NCBI RefSeq assembly: GCF_016741855.1
Contig: NZ_JAERRH010000007.1
Coordinates: 186,001 to 250,000, forward strand
Direction of reading: 5' to 3'
Length of the DNA: 64,000 nucleotides
From: Streptomyces musisoli
Lineage (GTDB): Bacteria; Actinomycetota; Actinomycetes; Streptomycetales; Streptomycetaceae
The position numbers were made by a program, and so were the translations under genes. Positions 55,844-64,000 of the stretch are shown piece by piece; position 1 is the stretch's first letter, and every line of letters begins with the position of its first letter. The notes beneath the pieces were generated by a model that worked only from the letters and a program-made list of their open reading frames with translations, searched no databases and had not been told where the DNA came from.

Positions 55844-55917
55844 TCGGGGTGGCGGGATTTGAACCCACGACCTCTTCGTCCCGAACGAAGCGCGCTGCCA
55901 AGCTGCGCTACACCCCG
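55844..55917 (-). tRNA. tRNA-Pro (anticodon CGG)
   Basis: 74-nt cloverleaf on the minus strand: acceptor CGGGGTG / CACCCCG with discriminator A; D arm GCGC AGCTTGGCA GCGC; anticodon stem CTTCG / CGAAG with loop TTCGGGA (anticodon CGG, reads CCG); T arm GTGGG TTCAAAT CCCGC. CCA is not encoded. Confidence 0.97.
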
Positions 55918-55983
55918 ATGTCGCTGCTTCTCGCGGCGACGACGTTTACTTTAGCCCACCGCTGGCTGTAGACGAAATCCGGT

Positions 55984-56742
55984 TTAGACGCGGTGCCGGA
56001 TCGGGGTCGGGCGGGCATGGTCCAGGGCCACCAGGAGGACGGCCAGGGCGTACATCGCCAGGCCCAGGAGGAGCGCGTTCGCCAGGGTGCTGCGGTAGCC
56101 GTGGACCGTCACATCCAGGAAGGGATAGAGGTAGCGGGACGGGTCCGAGGGGGGCAGGAAGGCGGCCCGGATGAGGGTGAAGGCCAGGTAGGCCAGGGGG
56201 TAGAGGAGCCAGGCCGCGGTCTGGCGGAGGTGCAGGCGGCCCGCTGGGGTGAGCAGGAGCCAGTCCAGCACCGCCGCCGTCGGGACGAGCACGTGCAGGA
56301 CCTGGAGGGCCGTCCACTGGGCGTGCCAGCGCTCCGGGACCGCCGCCGCGCCGGTCATGGAGAACGGGGGCGTCGTGTGGGCCAGGAGCAGGTGGTAGAC
56401 CAGCGCCCCGACCACGGAGTAGAGAAGTGCGGCGCCTGTCAGGGCGGACGGGAGCGGGCGGCGGGCGCGCCAGGCCCGCGCCGCCGAGAGCAGCATGACC
56501 AGGGTCAGCAGGATGTTGGCCTGGACGCTGAAGTAGCTCAGGATGCGGAGCGGCGGGCCCAGCAGGAGTTCCAGCGCGACGCCGCCGGCCGCCGCCACGG
56601 CGGTCAGCAGGCGGAACACCGCGATCGCGGGGCGGCGGACCGGGGCCACCACCGCCGAGGCCGGGACCGGCGCGGGCAGCAGTATGGGCGGGCCCGGGAC
56701 CGCGGGCAGGTCCGGGATGTCCCGGGGTATCGGGGCGGTCAT
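55984..56742 (-). CDS. Pr6Pr-type membrane protein
   Basis: A 252-aa protein with six membrane helices after a Pro-rich N-terminus. The pattern fits Pr6Pr proteins: helix 2 with LSYFSVQANILLTLVMLLSA, helix 3 GAALLYSVVGALVYHLLLAH, helix 4 LQVLHVLVPTAAVLDWLLL, then AAWLLYPLAYLAFTLIRAAF and YLYPFLDVTVHGY before the last helix. ATG 56742 (MTAPIPRD) is used; a GTG three codons earlier is possible and neither has a good Shine-Dalgarno. Function of the family is unknown. Upstream (56843-56908) is a 32-bp direct repeat CCCTCGCGTTGCCTTTCCCC, two copies. Confidence 0.78.
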   Translation of the reverse strand: MTAPIPRDIPDLPAVPGPPILLPAPVPASAVVAPVRRPAIAVFRLLTAVAAAGGVALELLLGPPLRILSYFSVQANILLTLVMLLSAARAWRARRPLPSALTGAALLYSVVGALVYHLLLAHTTPPFSMTGAAAVPERWHAQWTALQVLHVLVPTAAVLDWLLLTPAGRLHLRQTAAWLLYPLAYLAFTLIRAAFLPPSDPSRYLYPFLDVTVHGYRSTLANALLLGLAMYALAVLLVALDHARPTPIRHRV

Positions 56743-57000
56743 GCCCCTCACGCTAGGAGCGGGGGGAGGGCGGGGCCATGTGGGTTGGGCCGGGTGGGTG
56801 AGAGGGGGGAGGGGAAGGCCGTACCCTCCGGTGTCGGCCCGCCCCTCGCGTTGCCTTTCCCCCTGCCGCCCTGTCCCTCGCGTTGCCTTTCCCCGTCTGC
56901 CGCCCTGTCCTGCCTGCTCCTGGGGCTGCTCCCGTGCCCGGCGCGCCGTTGCTGTCCCTGTGGCGCTGCCGGCGCCCGGCGCCGCCCCGCCCCTCGGGTC

Positions 57001-57927
57001 CTACTCCCTGCCCACCAGCGTCAGCAGTGTCGCCTCCGGAGGGCAGGCGAAGCGGACGGGGGTGTAGCGGTTGGTGCCGCAGCCCGCCGAGACGTGCAGG
57101 TAGGACGTACGGCCCTCCGCCGTGTGCGTGGACAGACCCTTCACGCGGTCCGTGTCCAGGTCGCAGTTGGTGACCAGGGCGCCGTAGAAGGGGATGCACA
57201 GCTGGCCGCCGTGGGTGTGGCCGGCCAGGATCAGCGGGTAGTCGTCCGCGGTGAAAGAGTCGAGGACCCGCAGGTAGGGCGCGTGGACCACGCCCATGGA
57301 GAAGTCGTACGTCCCCGACGGCCCCCCGGCCACGTGGGCGTAGCGGTCCCGCTTGATGTGCGGGTCGTCCAGACCGGTCAGCTCGATGGAGACGCCCTCG
57401 ATCTTGAGGACTCCGCGTGTGTTGGTCAGGTTCAGCCAGCCCGCCGCGTCGAAGCCGTCCCGGAGGTCCTCCCACGGGTTGTGGATCACTCCGACCGCCG
57501 GGGCGTTGCCGTTCAGGCCGTGGCGTCCGCTCACCTTCTCCAGCAGGTAGCGGGCGGGGTTGCGCGGCTTGGGGCCGTAGTAGTCGTTGGAGCCGAAGAC
57601 GTACGCGCCAGGGAACTCCATCAGCGGACCCAGGGCGTCCAGGACCTCGGGGATGCCCTCGGTGTCCGACAGGTTGTCCCCGGTGTTGATCACGAAGTCG
57701 GGGCGCAGCCCGGCCAGCGACTGAAGCCAGCGCTGCTTCTTGCGCTGGCCGCTCACCATGTGGATGTCGGAGACCTGCAGCACACGCAGCGGGCGCATGC
57801 CCGGGGGCAGGACGGGGACGGTGACCCGTCGGAGGCGGAAGGATCTGGCCTCGATTCCCGCCGAGTACACCAGGCCGGCGGCGCCGGCCGCCACGATCCC
57901 CAGGGGAATTCCGTATCGCGCGCGCAT
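57001..57927 (-). CDS. Metallophosphoesterase
   Basis: A 308-aa calcineurin-type phosphoesterase with an N-terminal hydrophobic anchor (GIPLGIVAAGAAGLVYSAGI). The metal site is complete: VSDIHM (D,H), INTGDNLSD, FGSNDYYGP (N of the GNH/GSND motif) and LAGHTHGGQL. Such YkuE/YaeI-like enzymes act on lipid or nucleotide phosphates at the membrane; substrate unknown. ATG start. It is divergent from yqeY and typical of the region beside the penicillin-binding protein. Confidence 0.93.
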   Translation of the reverse strand: MRARYGIPLGIVAAGAAGLVYSAGIEARSFRLRRVTVPVLPPGMRPLRVLQVSDIHMVSGQRKKQRWLQSLAGLRPDFVINTGDNLSDTEGIPEVLDALGPLMEFPGAYVFGSNDYYGPKPRNPARYLLEKVSGRHGLNGNAPAVGVIHNPWEDLRDGFDAAGWLNLTNTRGVLKIEGVSIELTGLDDPHIKRDRYAHVAGGPSGTYDFSMGVVHAPYLRVLDSFTADDYPLILAGHTHGGQLCIPFYGALVTNCDLDTDRVKGLSTHTAEGRTSYLHVSAGCGTNRYTPVRFACPPEATLLTLVGRE

Positions 57928-58022
57928 GTGCCCATCGTGTCAGACCGGTTGACCAGGGCGGGAAACGGCCGCCGGTTAAATCGGCGGGCGTGGCAGGCCT
58001 CGCACCTGCGACAATCGGGGCC

Positions 58023-58490
58023 ATGACCACCACGCTCAAGTCGAAGCTGCAGGACGACCTCAACGCCGCGATCAAGGAGCGCGACGAGCTCCGCTCCTCG
58101 ACGCTCCGGCTGACGCTCACCGCGATCACCAAGGAGGAGGTCGCGGGCAAGGAGAAGCGGCAGCTGTCCGACGACGAGGTCCTCAAGGTGATCACCCGCG
58201 AGGCGAAGAAGCGCCGTGAGGCGGCCGACGCGTTCGCGCAGGGCGGCCGTGCCGAGCAGGCCGAGCGGGAGAAGGCGGAGGGCGAGGTGCTCGCCGAGTA
58301 CCTGCCCAAGCAGCTGTCCGACGAGGAGCTGAACGCGATCGTCACCCAGGCCGTTCAGGAGGCGAAGGCGGCCGGCGCCGAGGGGCCGCGGGCCATGGGT
58401 GCCGTCATGAAGATCGTGAACCCGAAGGTGGCGGGCCAGGCCGAGGGCGGCCGCGTCGCCGCCGTGGTGAAGAAGCTGCTCCAGGGCTGA
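58023..58490 (+). CDS. GatB/YqeY-domain protein
   Basis: A 155-aa helical protein starting MTTTLKSKLQDDLNAAIKER. YqeY signature features: RSSTLRLTLTAITKEEVAGK, EVLKVITREAKKRREAADAF, EYLPKQLSDEELNAIV and GAVMKIVNPKVAGQAEGGRVAAVVKKLL (in outline). It resembles the C-terminal tail domain of GatB, which binds tRNA, but lacks the synthetase part; function not firmly known. ATG 58023. The last codons seed the repeats that follow. Confidence 0.93.
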   Translation: MTTTLKSKLQDDLNAAIKERDELRSSTLRLTLTAITKEEVAGKEKRQLSDDEVLKVITREAKKRREAADAFAQGGRAEQAEREKAEGEVLAEYLPKQLSDEELNAIVTQAVQEAKAAGAEGPRAMGAVMKIVNPKVAGQAEGGRVAAVVKKLLQG

Positions 58491-58894
58491 AAACCAAGCC
58501 TTGGAACGGCGGAAACGGCTGCTCAGGACTGAGGCGGCGGAAACGGCTGCTCCCTCAGGACCGAGACGGCGGAAACGGCTGCTCCCTCAGGGCTGAAACA
58601 CCGGAAGCGGCCGCTCCAGGGCTGAAAGGGCGGAAGCCGCGGCCGCGGGGTTGCACCCGCAGTCGCTCCACCGCCGCGAGGCCGCACCGCGCCGCCCCGC
58701 CACCGCGGGGCCGCACCCGCAGCTTCTCCGCGCCCGCGAGGCCGCGCCGCCCCGCGACCGCCAGTCTGCCCCCGCGCCGCTCCGCGACCCCCAGTCCGCA
58801 CCCGCGCCAGTCCGCACCCGCGCCGCCCCGCCACCCCGGGGCCGCACCCGCAGCCTCTACTCGACCGCGAGGCCGCACCCCCAGCCGTTCCACC
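58491..58894. repeat. Two degenerate tandem repeat families
   Basis: First family: CGGCGGAAACGGCTGCTC at 58507, 58535 and 58567 with a variant near 58601; it resembles the yqeY 3' end. Second family (about 58650-58890): many copies of GAGGCCGCACC / GGGGCCGCACCCGCAG. No gene is supported in this stretch; the second family resembles the terminator arm at 58895. Confidence 0.75.
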
Positions 58895-58936
58895 ACAACG
58901 GGGCCGCACCCCCTTTCGAGGGTGCGGCCCCGTTGT
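58895..58936 (-). terminator. Terminator of the penicillin-binding protein gene
   Basis: Perfect 17-bp stem ACAACGGGGCCGCACCC / GGGTGCGGCCCCGTTGT with an 8-nt loop, 15 nt after the minus-strand stop. The strongest hairpin in the window; probably also stops yqeY transcription. Confidence 0.9.
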
Positions 58937-58951
58937 CGTACCGCGAGGGCG

Positions 58952-61297
58952 TCAGTGCCGGCGGCCGCCGGTGCCGTTGTTCCCGCCGTTGCCCTGGCCC
59001 TGGATGAAGTTCTCGGGGATGGAGAACGTCGGCGTCGGGAACGTCCCGCCGATGCCGCCGCCGGTCGCGTCACCGTTGGCCCCGCCGTTGCCGGTTCCCC
59101 CGTCCGTCGGACCGCCGATCAGTCCCCCGATCACCTGTCCCGTCGTGTCCCCGTTGTTCCCGTTGTGCCCGTGGTGATCGCCCCGGTCGTCCCTTCCCCG
59201 GTCGTCCTCGTCGTCGGTGTCGTCGGGGATGTCGATCAGGTGGAAGTCCGGAGCGGGCTTGCCCTCCAGCGCACCGCTCATCATGTCGCGCCAGATCGGG
59301 CCCGGGACCTTGCCGCCGTAGACCTTGTCGTACGGGACACCCCCGATGGTGATGCCGGTCATCTTCCGCTTGTGCTGCGGGTCGCCGACCCAGACCGCAC
59401 CCGCCATGTTCGGGGTGTAGCCGACGAACCAGGCCGCGTAGCGCTCGTCCGTCGTACCCGTCTTGCCCGCGCTCGCGCGGCTGTCGAGACCGGCCTCCTG
59501 GCCCGTGCCGTCCTCGACCACGCCCTTGAGGAGCGTGCTGACCGTGTCCGCGGTGTTCTCCGACATCGCCCGCGAGCAGGTCGACTTCGGCACCTCCAGG
59601 GACTTCTGCTCGCTGCCGACCTTCTTGGTGACCGACTCGATGGCGACCGGCGTGCAGTACATGCCGCGCGAGGCGAAGGCGGCGTACGCGCTCGCCATCG
59701 TCAGCGGGGACATCTCCTGCGTGCCGAGCGCGATGGAGGGGGCCTGCCGCATCTGGCGGCCGTCCGCGCGCTGCACGCCCATCTTCTTGGCCATGTCGAC
59801 GACCGGGCAGATGCCGATGTCGCTGATCAGCTGCACGTAGTAGGTGTTGACCGACTTGGCGGTCGCCTCCTTCATGCCGTACGGGCCGCGCTCCTCCTCG
59901 TTCTCGTTGGTGAGCTTGGTGGGCTTGCGCGGGTCGTCGCGCCACACCTTGCCGTCGCACGCGGAGACCGGGCTCGGGTACGTCATCTCGTACGGCGACG
60001 AGTACTCCTGCGTGGGCTGCTTACCGCCCTCGATGGCCGCCGCGGCGACGATGGGCTTGAACGTGGAACCGGGCTGGTACCCGACGCCGCCGCCCATGTC
60101 GTGGTTGACGGACAGGTTGATCGTCGTCTCGTCGTTGCGGATGTTGACGCCGTACGGGCGGGACTGGCCCATGGCGAGGATCTTGCCGGTGCCGGGCTCG
60201 ACGATGGTCGCGGCGGTCGCCACGGCATCGCTCTTGTAGACGTGGTCCTTGATGGACTCCTGCGCGGACTCCTGCGCCTGCGGGTCGAGCGTCGTGCGGA
60301 TCGTCAGGCCGCCCTGGTTCCAGAGCTTGGCCCGCTTCTCCTTGGTCTTGCCGAAGGCCGGGTCGGTCAGGAGGATCTGGCGGACGTAGTCGCAGAAGAA
60401 GCCGGCGCCCTTCACCGCGGTGATACAGCCGTTCTTGGGGCGGCTGGTGTGGAGGCCGAGCGGCTTCTCCTTGGCCTGGTCGGCCTCCTGCTGGGAGATG
60501 TCGCCCAGCTCCGCCATGCGCTGGAGGACGATGTTGCGCCGCTTGGTGGCCTCCGCCTCGTCGTTGACCGGGTCGTAGCGGCTCGGGGACTGCACGATGC
60601 CGGCCAGCAGCGCCGATTCCTGGAGGTTCAGGTCCTTGGCGTGCTTGGAGAAGTAGCGCTGGGAGGCGGCCTCGACGCCGTAGGCCTGCTCGCCGAAGAA
60701 GGTGATGTTCAGGTAGTTCTCGAGGATCTTCTTCTTGCCGAGCTTGTCCTCGATCTGGATCGCGTACTTCAGCTCGCGGATCTTGCGGCCCAGGGTCTGC
60801 TGGGTGGCCTCGGCGACCTTGGTCGGGTCGTCGCCGGCCTCCTCGATGAAGTAGTTCTTCACCAGCTGCTGGGTGAGCGTGGAGGCACCCTGCGCGACCC
60901 CGCCCTCCTGCGCGTTCTTGTTCAGGGCGCGCAGCACGCCCTTGAGGTCGACCGCGCCGTGCTTGTAGAAGCGCGAGTCCTCGATCGCGACGATCGCCTT
61001 CTGCACGTACGGCGAGATGTCCTTGAGTTCGACCACCGTACGGTCGCGGGAGTAGACGGTCGCGATCTGGTTGCCCTTGTCGTCCAGGATCGTGGTGCGC
61101 TGACTCAGCTGGGGACTCTTCAGGTTGGCCGGGATCTCGTCGAAGCCCTTGACCGAGCCCTTGGCCGCGAGGCCCAGCGCGCCGGCCGCGGGCAGCGCGA
61201 TGCCCGCCATCACTGCTCCGGCGAGCACACTGACACCGAGGAACTTGGCGGCCTGCTGCATGGGCGACAGACCACCGCCCGAGCGCTTCTTTGGCAT
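58952..61297 (-). CDS. Class A penicillin-binding protein
   Basis: A 781-aa bifunctional enzyme for peptidoglycan polymerisation and cross-linking. One N-terminal helix (KFLGVSVLAGAVMAGIALPA). Glycosyltransferase 51 domain about 75-260 with E106 in AIEDSRFYKHGAVDLKG and GASTLTQQLVKN. Transpeptidase about 350-650 with S411 in PGSTFKPIV, SVN in TAKSVNTYY and KTGT in SAGKTGTT. The C-terminal tail of about 100 aa is Asp/Gly/Asn-rich and repetitive. ATG 61297. Next to wblA, consistent with a growth- and development-linked position. Confidence 0.96.
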   Translation of the reverse strand: MPKKRSGGGLSPMQQAAKFLGVSVLAGAVMAGIALPAAGALGLAAKGSVKGFDEIPANLKSPQLSQRTTILDDKGNQIATVYSRDRTVVELKDISPYVQKAIVAIEDSRFYKHGAVDLKGVLRALNKNAQEGGVAQGASTLTQQLVKNYFIEEAGDDPTKVAEATQQTLGRKIRELKYAIQIEDKLGKKKILENYLNITFFGEQAYGVEAASQRYFSKHAKDLNLQESALLAGIVQSPSRYDPVNDEAEATKRRNIVLQRMAELGDISQQEADQAKEKPLGLHTSRPKNGCITAVKGAGFFCDYVRQILLTDPAFGKTKEKRAKLWNQGGLTIRTTLDPQAQESAQESIKDHVYKSDAVATAATIVEPGTGKILAMGQSRPYGVNIRNDETTINLSVNHDMGGGVGYQPGSTFKPIVAAAAIEGGKQPTQEYSSPYEMTYPSPVSACDGKVWRDDPRKPTKLTNENEEERGPYGMKEATAKSVNTYYVQLISDIGICPVVDMAKKMGVQRADGRQMRQAPSIALGTQEMSPLTMASAYAAFASRGMYCTPVAIESVTKKVGSEQKSLEVPKSTCSRAMSENTADTVSTLLKGVVEDGTGQEAGLDSRASAGKTGTTDERYAAWFVGYTPNMAGAVWVGDPQHKRKMTGITIGGVPYDKVYGGKVPGPIWRDMMSGALEGKPAPDFHLIDIPDDTDDEDDRGRDDRGDHHGHNGNNGDTTGQVIGGLIGGPTDGGTGNGGANGDATGGGIGGTFPTPTFSIPENFIQGQGNGGNNGTGGRRH

Positions 61298-61856
61298 GGG
61301 GGCAGCCTAATCCGTACTGTTGAGCGTTCCTAAGGAGCGACTGCCTCTCGGGATGTTCCGAGTACCGGATCGTGACGTACCGCCCGGGGTCGCCGGGGCG
61401 CGCCGCCGTGCGTCACGGCACGGCAAAGCAGAACGCCTACGTGTCCATTCGCCGGACACGCGCGCAGGCATTGGCCTAAGCTGCTCTCAACTGTCACAGC
61501 AGTGCGGTCATGTATCCATACGTCCGGCGACCCCGAATCGTTCCGGAGGTAGACCGGAATTTCCCCGGGAGCGAGGCCGCTTCCCTTGGGGGGCCAGCCC
61601 GAATCCGCCGCGTGTGTCACTTGGCGCCCGGTGTGACGTACCACGAGTGTCCCGGTTTGCCGGGAATATCACTCATGTCGCCAGCTCACTCCCGCGGGTG
61701 ATCTGCCGCTTACCCATAGTCCGTTCGGGCCATTCAAGATTGGGCCCGAAGGGGGTGTTGCGCTGTCCCCACCTTCCGTAACGTCCTCAACTGGCGGCGG
61801 TGAATATGCCGCTGCCGCCGTGGGGGAGCCTCGATTCGGGAGAGGACGGCGCCGGT
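61298..61856. promoter_or_regulatory. Long wblA upstream region
   Basis: 559 bp between the divergent penicillin-binding protein and wblA genes, no gene seen. It should hold both promoters and a long wblA leader. A hairpin TTCGGGCC / GGCCCGAA (61724-61731 and 61743-61750, loop 11) lies about 110 nt before wblA. A free GGAGGT near 61545 has no start codon after it. WblA genes are known to be highly regulated in development; individual sites cannot be named. Confidence 0.5.
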
Positions 61857-62195
61857 ATGGGCTGGGTAACCGACTGGAGTGCGCAGGCTGCCTGCCGCAC
61901 TACCGATCCGGATGAACTGTTCGTTCAGGGAGCAGCGCAGAACAGGGCCAAGGCGGTGTGCACCGGATGCCCGGTACGCACCGAATGCCTGGCGGACGCG
62001 CTGGACAACCGCGTCGAGTTCGGCGTGTGGGGAGGCATGACGGAGCGGGAGCGCCGCGCACTGCTGCGTCGGCGGCCCACCGTGACCTCCTGGCGCAGAC
62101 TGCTGGAAACCGCCCGCTCGGAGTACGAGCGGGGCACCGGGATCGTGCCCCTCGACAACGACGAGGTGTACGAGAACTACGCGGCCGTGAGCTGA
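61857..62195 (+). CDS. wblA: WhiB-like iron-sulphur regulator WblA
   Basis: A 112-aa WhiB family protein: four cysteines C13, C35, C38 and C44 for a [4Fe-4S] cluster, followed by the FGVWGGMTERERRALLRRR turn and basic DNA-contact region, and a WRRLLETARSEYERG tail. It matches WblA of Streptomyces by memory, a repressor-type switch affecting the change from aerial growth to sporulation and antibiotic production. The ATG at 61857 gives the known length; the frame also opens to 61800. GAGAGGAC lies upstream. Confidence 0.93.
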   Translation: MGWVTDWSAQAACRTTDPDELFVQGAAQNRAKAVCTGCPVRTECLADALDNRVEFGVWGGMTERERRALLRRRPTVTSWRRLLETARSEYERGTGIVPLDNDEVYENYAAVS

Positions 62196-62468
62196 GGGCA
62201 TCCCCTCCGGCCGCATCCATGGGCCGACGGCCGCCCGGACACGACGGCAGTAGGTGTGCCGACGTGAGCCGCGCGGAGGCCCGGCAGGGTACGGCCTGTA
62301 TCGCGGCGGTACGGCCTGTGTCGCCGGGATGCGACCACCGTGTCGCGCCTGAGGATGTCGTGCCTGCGGGTGCCGTGCAGGTGACCGCCCGCGCCGTATG
62401 AGGGCCGAGAGGCGCCGCGCGCCCGGGTGGGCCGTGTGAGCGCAGAGCTGTCCGTGCTGTGTGCCTGC

Positions 62469-63851
62469 CTATATGTGCTCCGGGTGTTCTGGGTGCTCCG
62501 GCCGTTCGGCCGCCAGCCGGTCCCCGATGTCCCGCAGGCCCACGAGGTCGTGGACATCGCCGGGCAGCGCGGGTACTTCGACCACCGCCACCTCGGGGTG
62601 GCGGGCGGTGAAGCGGTCGCGCGTGCGCTGCTCGCGCGAGAGCAGCTGCATGCGGTCGGCGTGCAGCCGCAGCAGGCCCGCGGTGAGCCGGTCGACGGAG
62701 TGCTCCGTGTCGGCGGGGGAGCCTTCCTCGGGAGCATTGGCGGGGGCATCGGCTGCGGTCTCGGTTGCGGAAGATTGTGAACTGCCGTACGTGTCGGGAG
62801 AGTTACGAAGACTTGCTTTCCCGTCCGCCTGATCCACAATGCGGCGGTCCTCAAGATTTTCCGCGGCGGCGAGCGCCCGCTCGGCGGACAGCCGGCCGGC
62901 ACCGCTGCCGTGGACCCGGTTGAGCACCAGACCCACCAGCGGCATGTCCTCCGCGGCCAGCCGCTCCACGAAGTAGGCGGCCTCGCGCAGCGCGTCCCGC
63001 TCCGGAGCCGCCACCACCAGGAAGGCCGTGCCGGGCGCCTGGAGCAGCTTGTAGGTGGCGTCCGCGCGCGTGCGGAAACCGCCGAAGGTGGTGTCCATCG
63101 CGGCCACGAACGTCTGCACGTCCTTCAGCAGCTGACCGCCCAGCAGCTTGCCGAGCGTGCCGGTCATCATCGACATGCCGACGTTGAGGAACGCCATCCC
63201 CGCGCGTCCGCCGAGCTTCGCCGGTGCGGTCAGCAGGCGGATGAGCCGGCCGTCCAGGAAGGAGCCGAGCCTTTTGGGCGCGTCGAGGAAGTCCAGCGCC
63301 GAGCGGGACGGCGGGGTGTCGACCACGATCAGGTCCCACTCGTCCTTCGCCCGCAGCTGGCCCAGCTTCTCCATCGCCATGTACTCCTGCGTGCCCGCGA
63401 AGCCCGCCGAGAGCGACTGGTAGAAGGGGTTCGCCAGGATCGCGGCGGCGCGCTCGGGGTCCGCGTGCGCCTCCACGACCTCGTCGAAGGTGCGCTTCAT
63501 GTCGAGCATCATGGCGTGCAGCTCGCCGTCGCCGTCGGTGCCCTTCACCTTGCGCGGCACGTTGTCCAGGGAGTCGATGCCCATCGACTGGGCCAGCCGC
63601 CTGGCCGGGTCGATGGTCAGGACGACCACCTTGCGGCCCCGCTCGGCCGCCCGGAGCCCGAGCGCCGCCGCGGTCGTCGTCTTGCCGACCCCGCCCGAGC
63701 CGCAGCACACCACGATCCGCGTCTTCGGGTCGTCCAGCAGCGGATCGATGTCGAGCACGCGCGCGGGGGCCAGCCGCCGTGCCGCCTCCTGCGGCTCGGC
63801 CGTCCCGCGCCCCTCGCGGGCCTTCCGTGCCTCCGCCCGGTCAGGACTCAT
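62469..63851 (-). CDS. ArsA/GET3-like ATPase
   Basis: A 460-aa P-loop ATPase. Deviant Walker A CCGSGGVGKTTTAAALGL, switch I region TIDPARRLAQSMGI, Walker B-like LIVVDTPPSRSALDFLD, and A-loop LVVAAPERDALRE. Actinobacteria have two such neighbouring genes; their role is unknown, with proposed links to anion transport or membrane protein targeting not proven. The C-terminus ends in PEHPEHPEHI, a short repeat. ATG 63851 overlaps the stop of the upstream gene by ATGA, so both are coupled. The 273 bp between wblA and this gene hold a 21-bp spaced repeat GGTACGGCCTGT. Confidence 0.92.
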   Translation of the reverse strand: MSPDRAEARKAREGRGTAEPQEAARRLAPARVLDIDPLLDDPKTRIVVCCGSGGVGKTTTAAALGLRAAERGRKVVVLTIDPARRLAQSMGIDSLDNVPRKVKGTDGDGELHAMMLDMKRTFDEVVEAHADPERAAAILANPFYQSLSAGFAGTQEYMAMEKLGQLRAKDEWDLIVVDTPPSRSALDFLDAPKRLGSFLDGRLIRLLTAPAKLGGRAGMAFLNVGMSMMTGTLGKLLGGQLLKDVQTFVAAMDTTFGGFRTRADATYKLLQAPGTAFLVVAAPERDALREAAYFVERLAAEDMPLVGLVLNRVHGSGAGRLSAERALAAAENLEDRRIVDQADGKASLRNSPDTYGSSQSSATETAADAPANAPEEGSPADTEHSVDRLTAGLLRLHADRMQLLSREQRTRDRFTARHPEVAVVEVPALPGDVHDLVGLRDIGDRLAAERPEHPEHPEHI

Positions 63852-64000
63852 GACAACCCCTGCTTCCGCAGCTCGGTGGCGAGTTCGTACAGGCCCGCGA
63901 GGTCCATGCCCTCGGCGAGCAGCGGCAGTTCGTGCAGCGGCAGGCCCAGCTCGCCGAGGACCGCGCGCTGCTCCTGCTCCAGCGCGTACCGCTCGGCGTA
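63848..64000 (-). CDS. Second ArsA-like ATPase, C-terminal 50 codons only
   Basis: Minus-strand frame entering from the window end: YAERYALEQEQRAVLGELGL, then LHELPLLAEGMDLAGLYELA and TELRKQGLS before the stop. The tail AEGMDLAGLYELATEL matches the end of the first gene of the actinobacterial ArsA-like pair (outline of GET3-type C-termini). Only the end is present, so assignment relies on overlap (ATGA) with the next gene. Confidence 0.75.
   Translation of the reverse strand, partial: YAERYALEQEQRAVLGELGLPLHELPLLAEGMDLAGLYELATELRKQGLS

Larger units (their letters stand above)
49649..55885. mobile_element. Putative decayed integrative element at tRNA-Pro
   Basis: Bounded by direct 44-nt repeats of the tRNA-Pro 3' part. 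Contents: WXG100-like gene, YD-repeat toxin, immunity gene and about 680 bp without gene. GGCTCCCA octamers lie inside both ends. No integrase, excisionase, replication or FtsK-like transfer gene is present. pSAM2 is a known Streptomyces element that integrates in a tRNA-Pro gene, so a related ancestor is plausible (inference). Confidence 0.65.

Noticed and set aside
58922-61333. Long open frame antisense to the penicillin-binding protein
   Set aside because: Mirror frame of a certain gene, Arg/Val/Leu-rich, no family resemblance.

Overview
The window is high-GC actinobacterial chromosome, almost certainly Streptomyces. Evidence: extreme third-position GC, many GTG and some TTG starts, 1-8 nt start/stop overlaps inside operons, a wblA-type WhiB gene, a SigE-family sigma factor, multi-domain Ser/Thr kinases, and the neighbourhood purA, ybaB-recR, ask-asd, penicillin-binding protein, wblA, ArsA-like ATPases, which from memory resembles the S. 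coelicolor core around wblA. No database could be searched; family names come from motifs and recall.

Layout. 1-4.1 kb: two tandem paralogous NarL-type two-component pairs (the first kinase is cut by the window edge). 4.4-13.2 kb: cytochrome P450, amino-acid permease, DAG-kinase-like protein, purA, two unassigned proteins, a GntR/FCD regulator and a class III aminotransferase. 13.4-25.2 kb: Ser/Thr kinase, PstS-like membrane protein, SLATT-like membrane protein, ybaB-recR-DUF5063, ask-asd (aspartate pathway), then a sigma factor with a coupled membrane partner. 25.4-35.1 kb: SURF1-like, methyltransferase, S9 peptidase, RCK/TrkA-N protein, a permease pair, NAD synthetase.

35.3-42.3 kb: a potassium block. 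A 27-codon membrane peptide and kdpF-kdpA-kdpB-kdpC overlap or nearly abut; downstream on the same strand is a KimA-like K+ transporter, and an RCK protein lies about 4 kb upstream. kdpDE are not in the window. 42.4-48.8 kb looks more variable: BrkB-like, AhpD-like, drug-exporter-type MFS, a membrane-anchored HTH protein with an internal 99-bp duplication, and two secreted proteins each preceded by a copy of the same ~90-bp element.

49.6-55.9 kb is the most interesting part. An intact tRNA-Pro(CGG) on the minus strand and a 44-nt copy of its 3' part lie 6.2 kb apart in direct orientation, like attL/attR. Between them are a WXG100-like protein, a 1440-aa YD-repeat polymorphic toxin with a separable C-terminal domain, and a coupled putative immunity gene. 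Just inside both ends are octamers GGCTCCCA at fixed 11-12 bp spacing, resembling integrase arm sites. No integrase or replication gene remains, so it looks like a decayed integrative element now carrying a toxin-immunity cassette.

56-64 kb returns to core content: Pr6Pr-like membrane protein, metallophosphoesterase, YqeY, a class A penicillin-binding protein with a very strong terminator, wblA, and two ArsA-like ATPase genes (the second cut by the window end).
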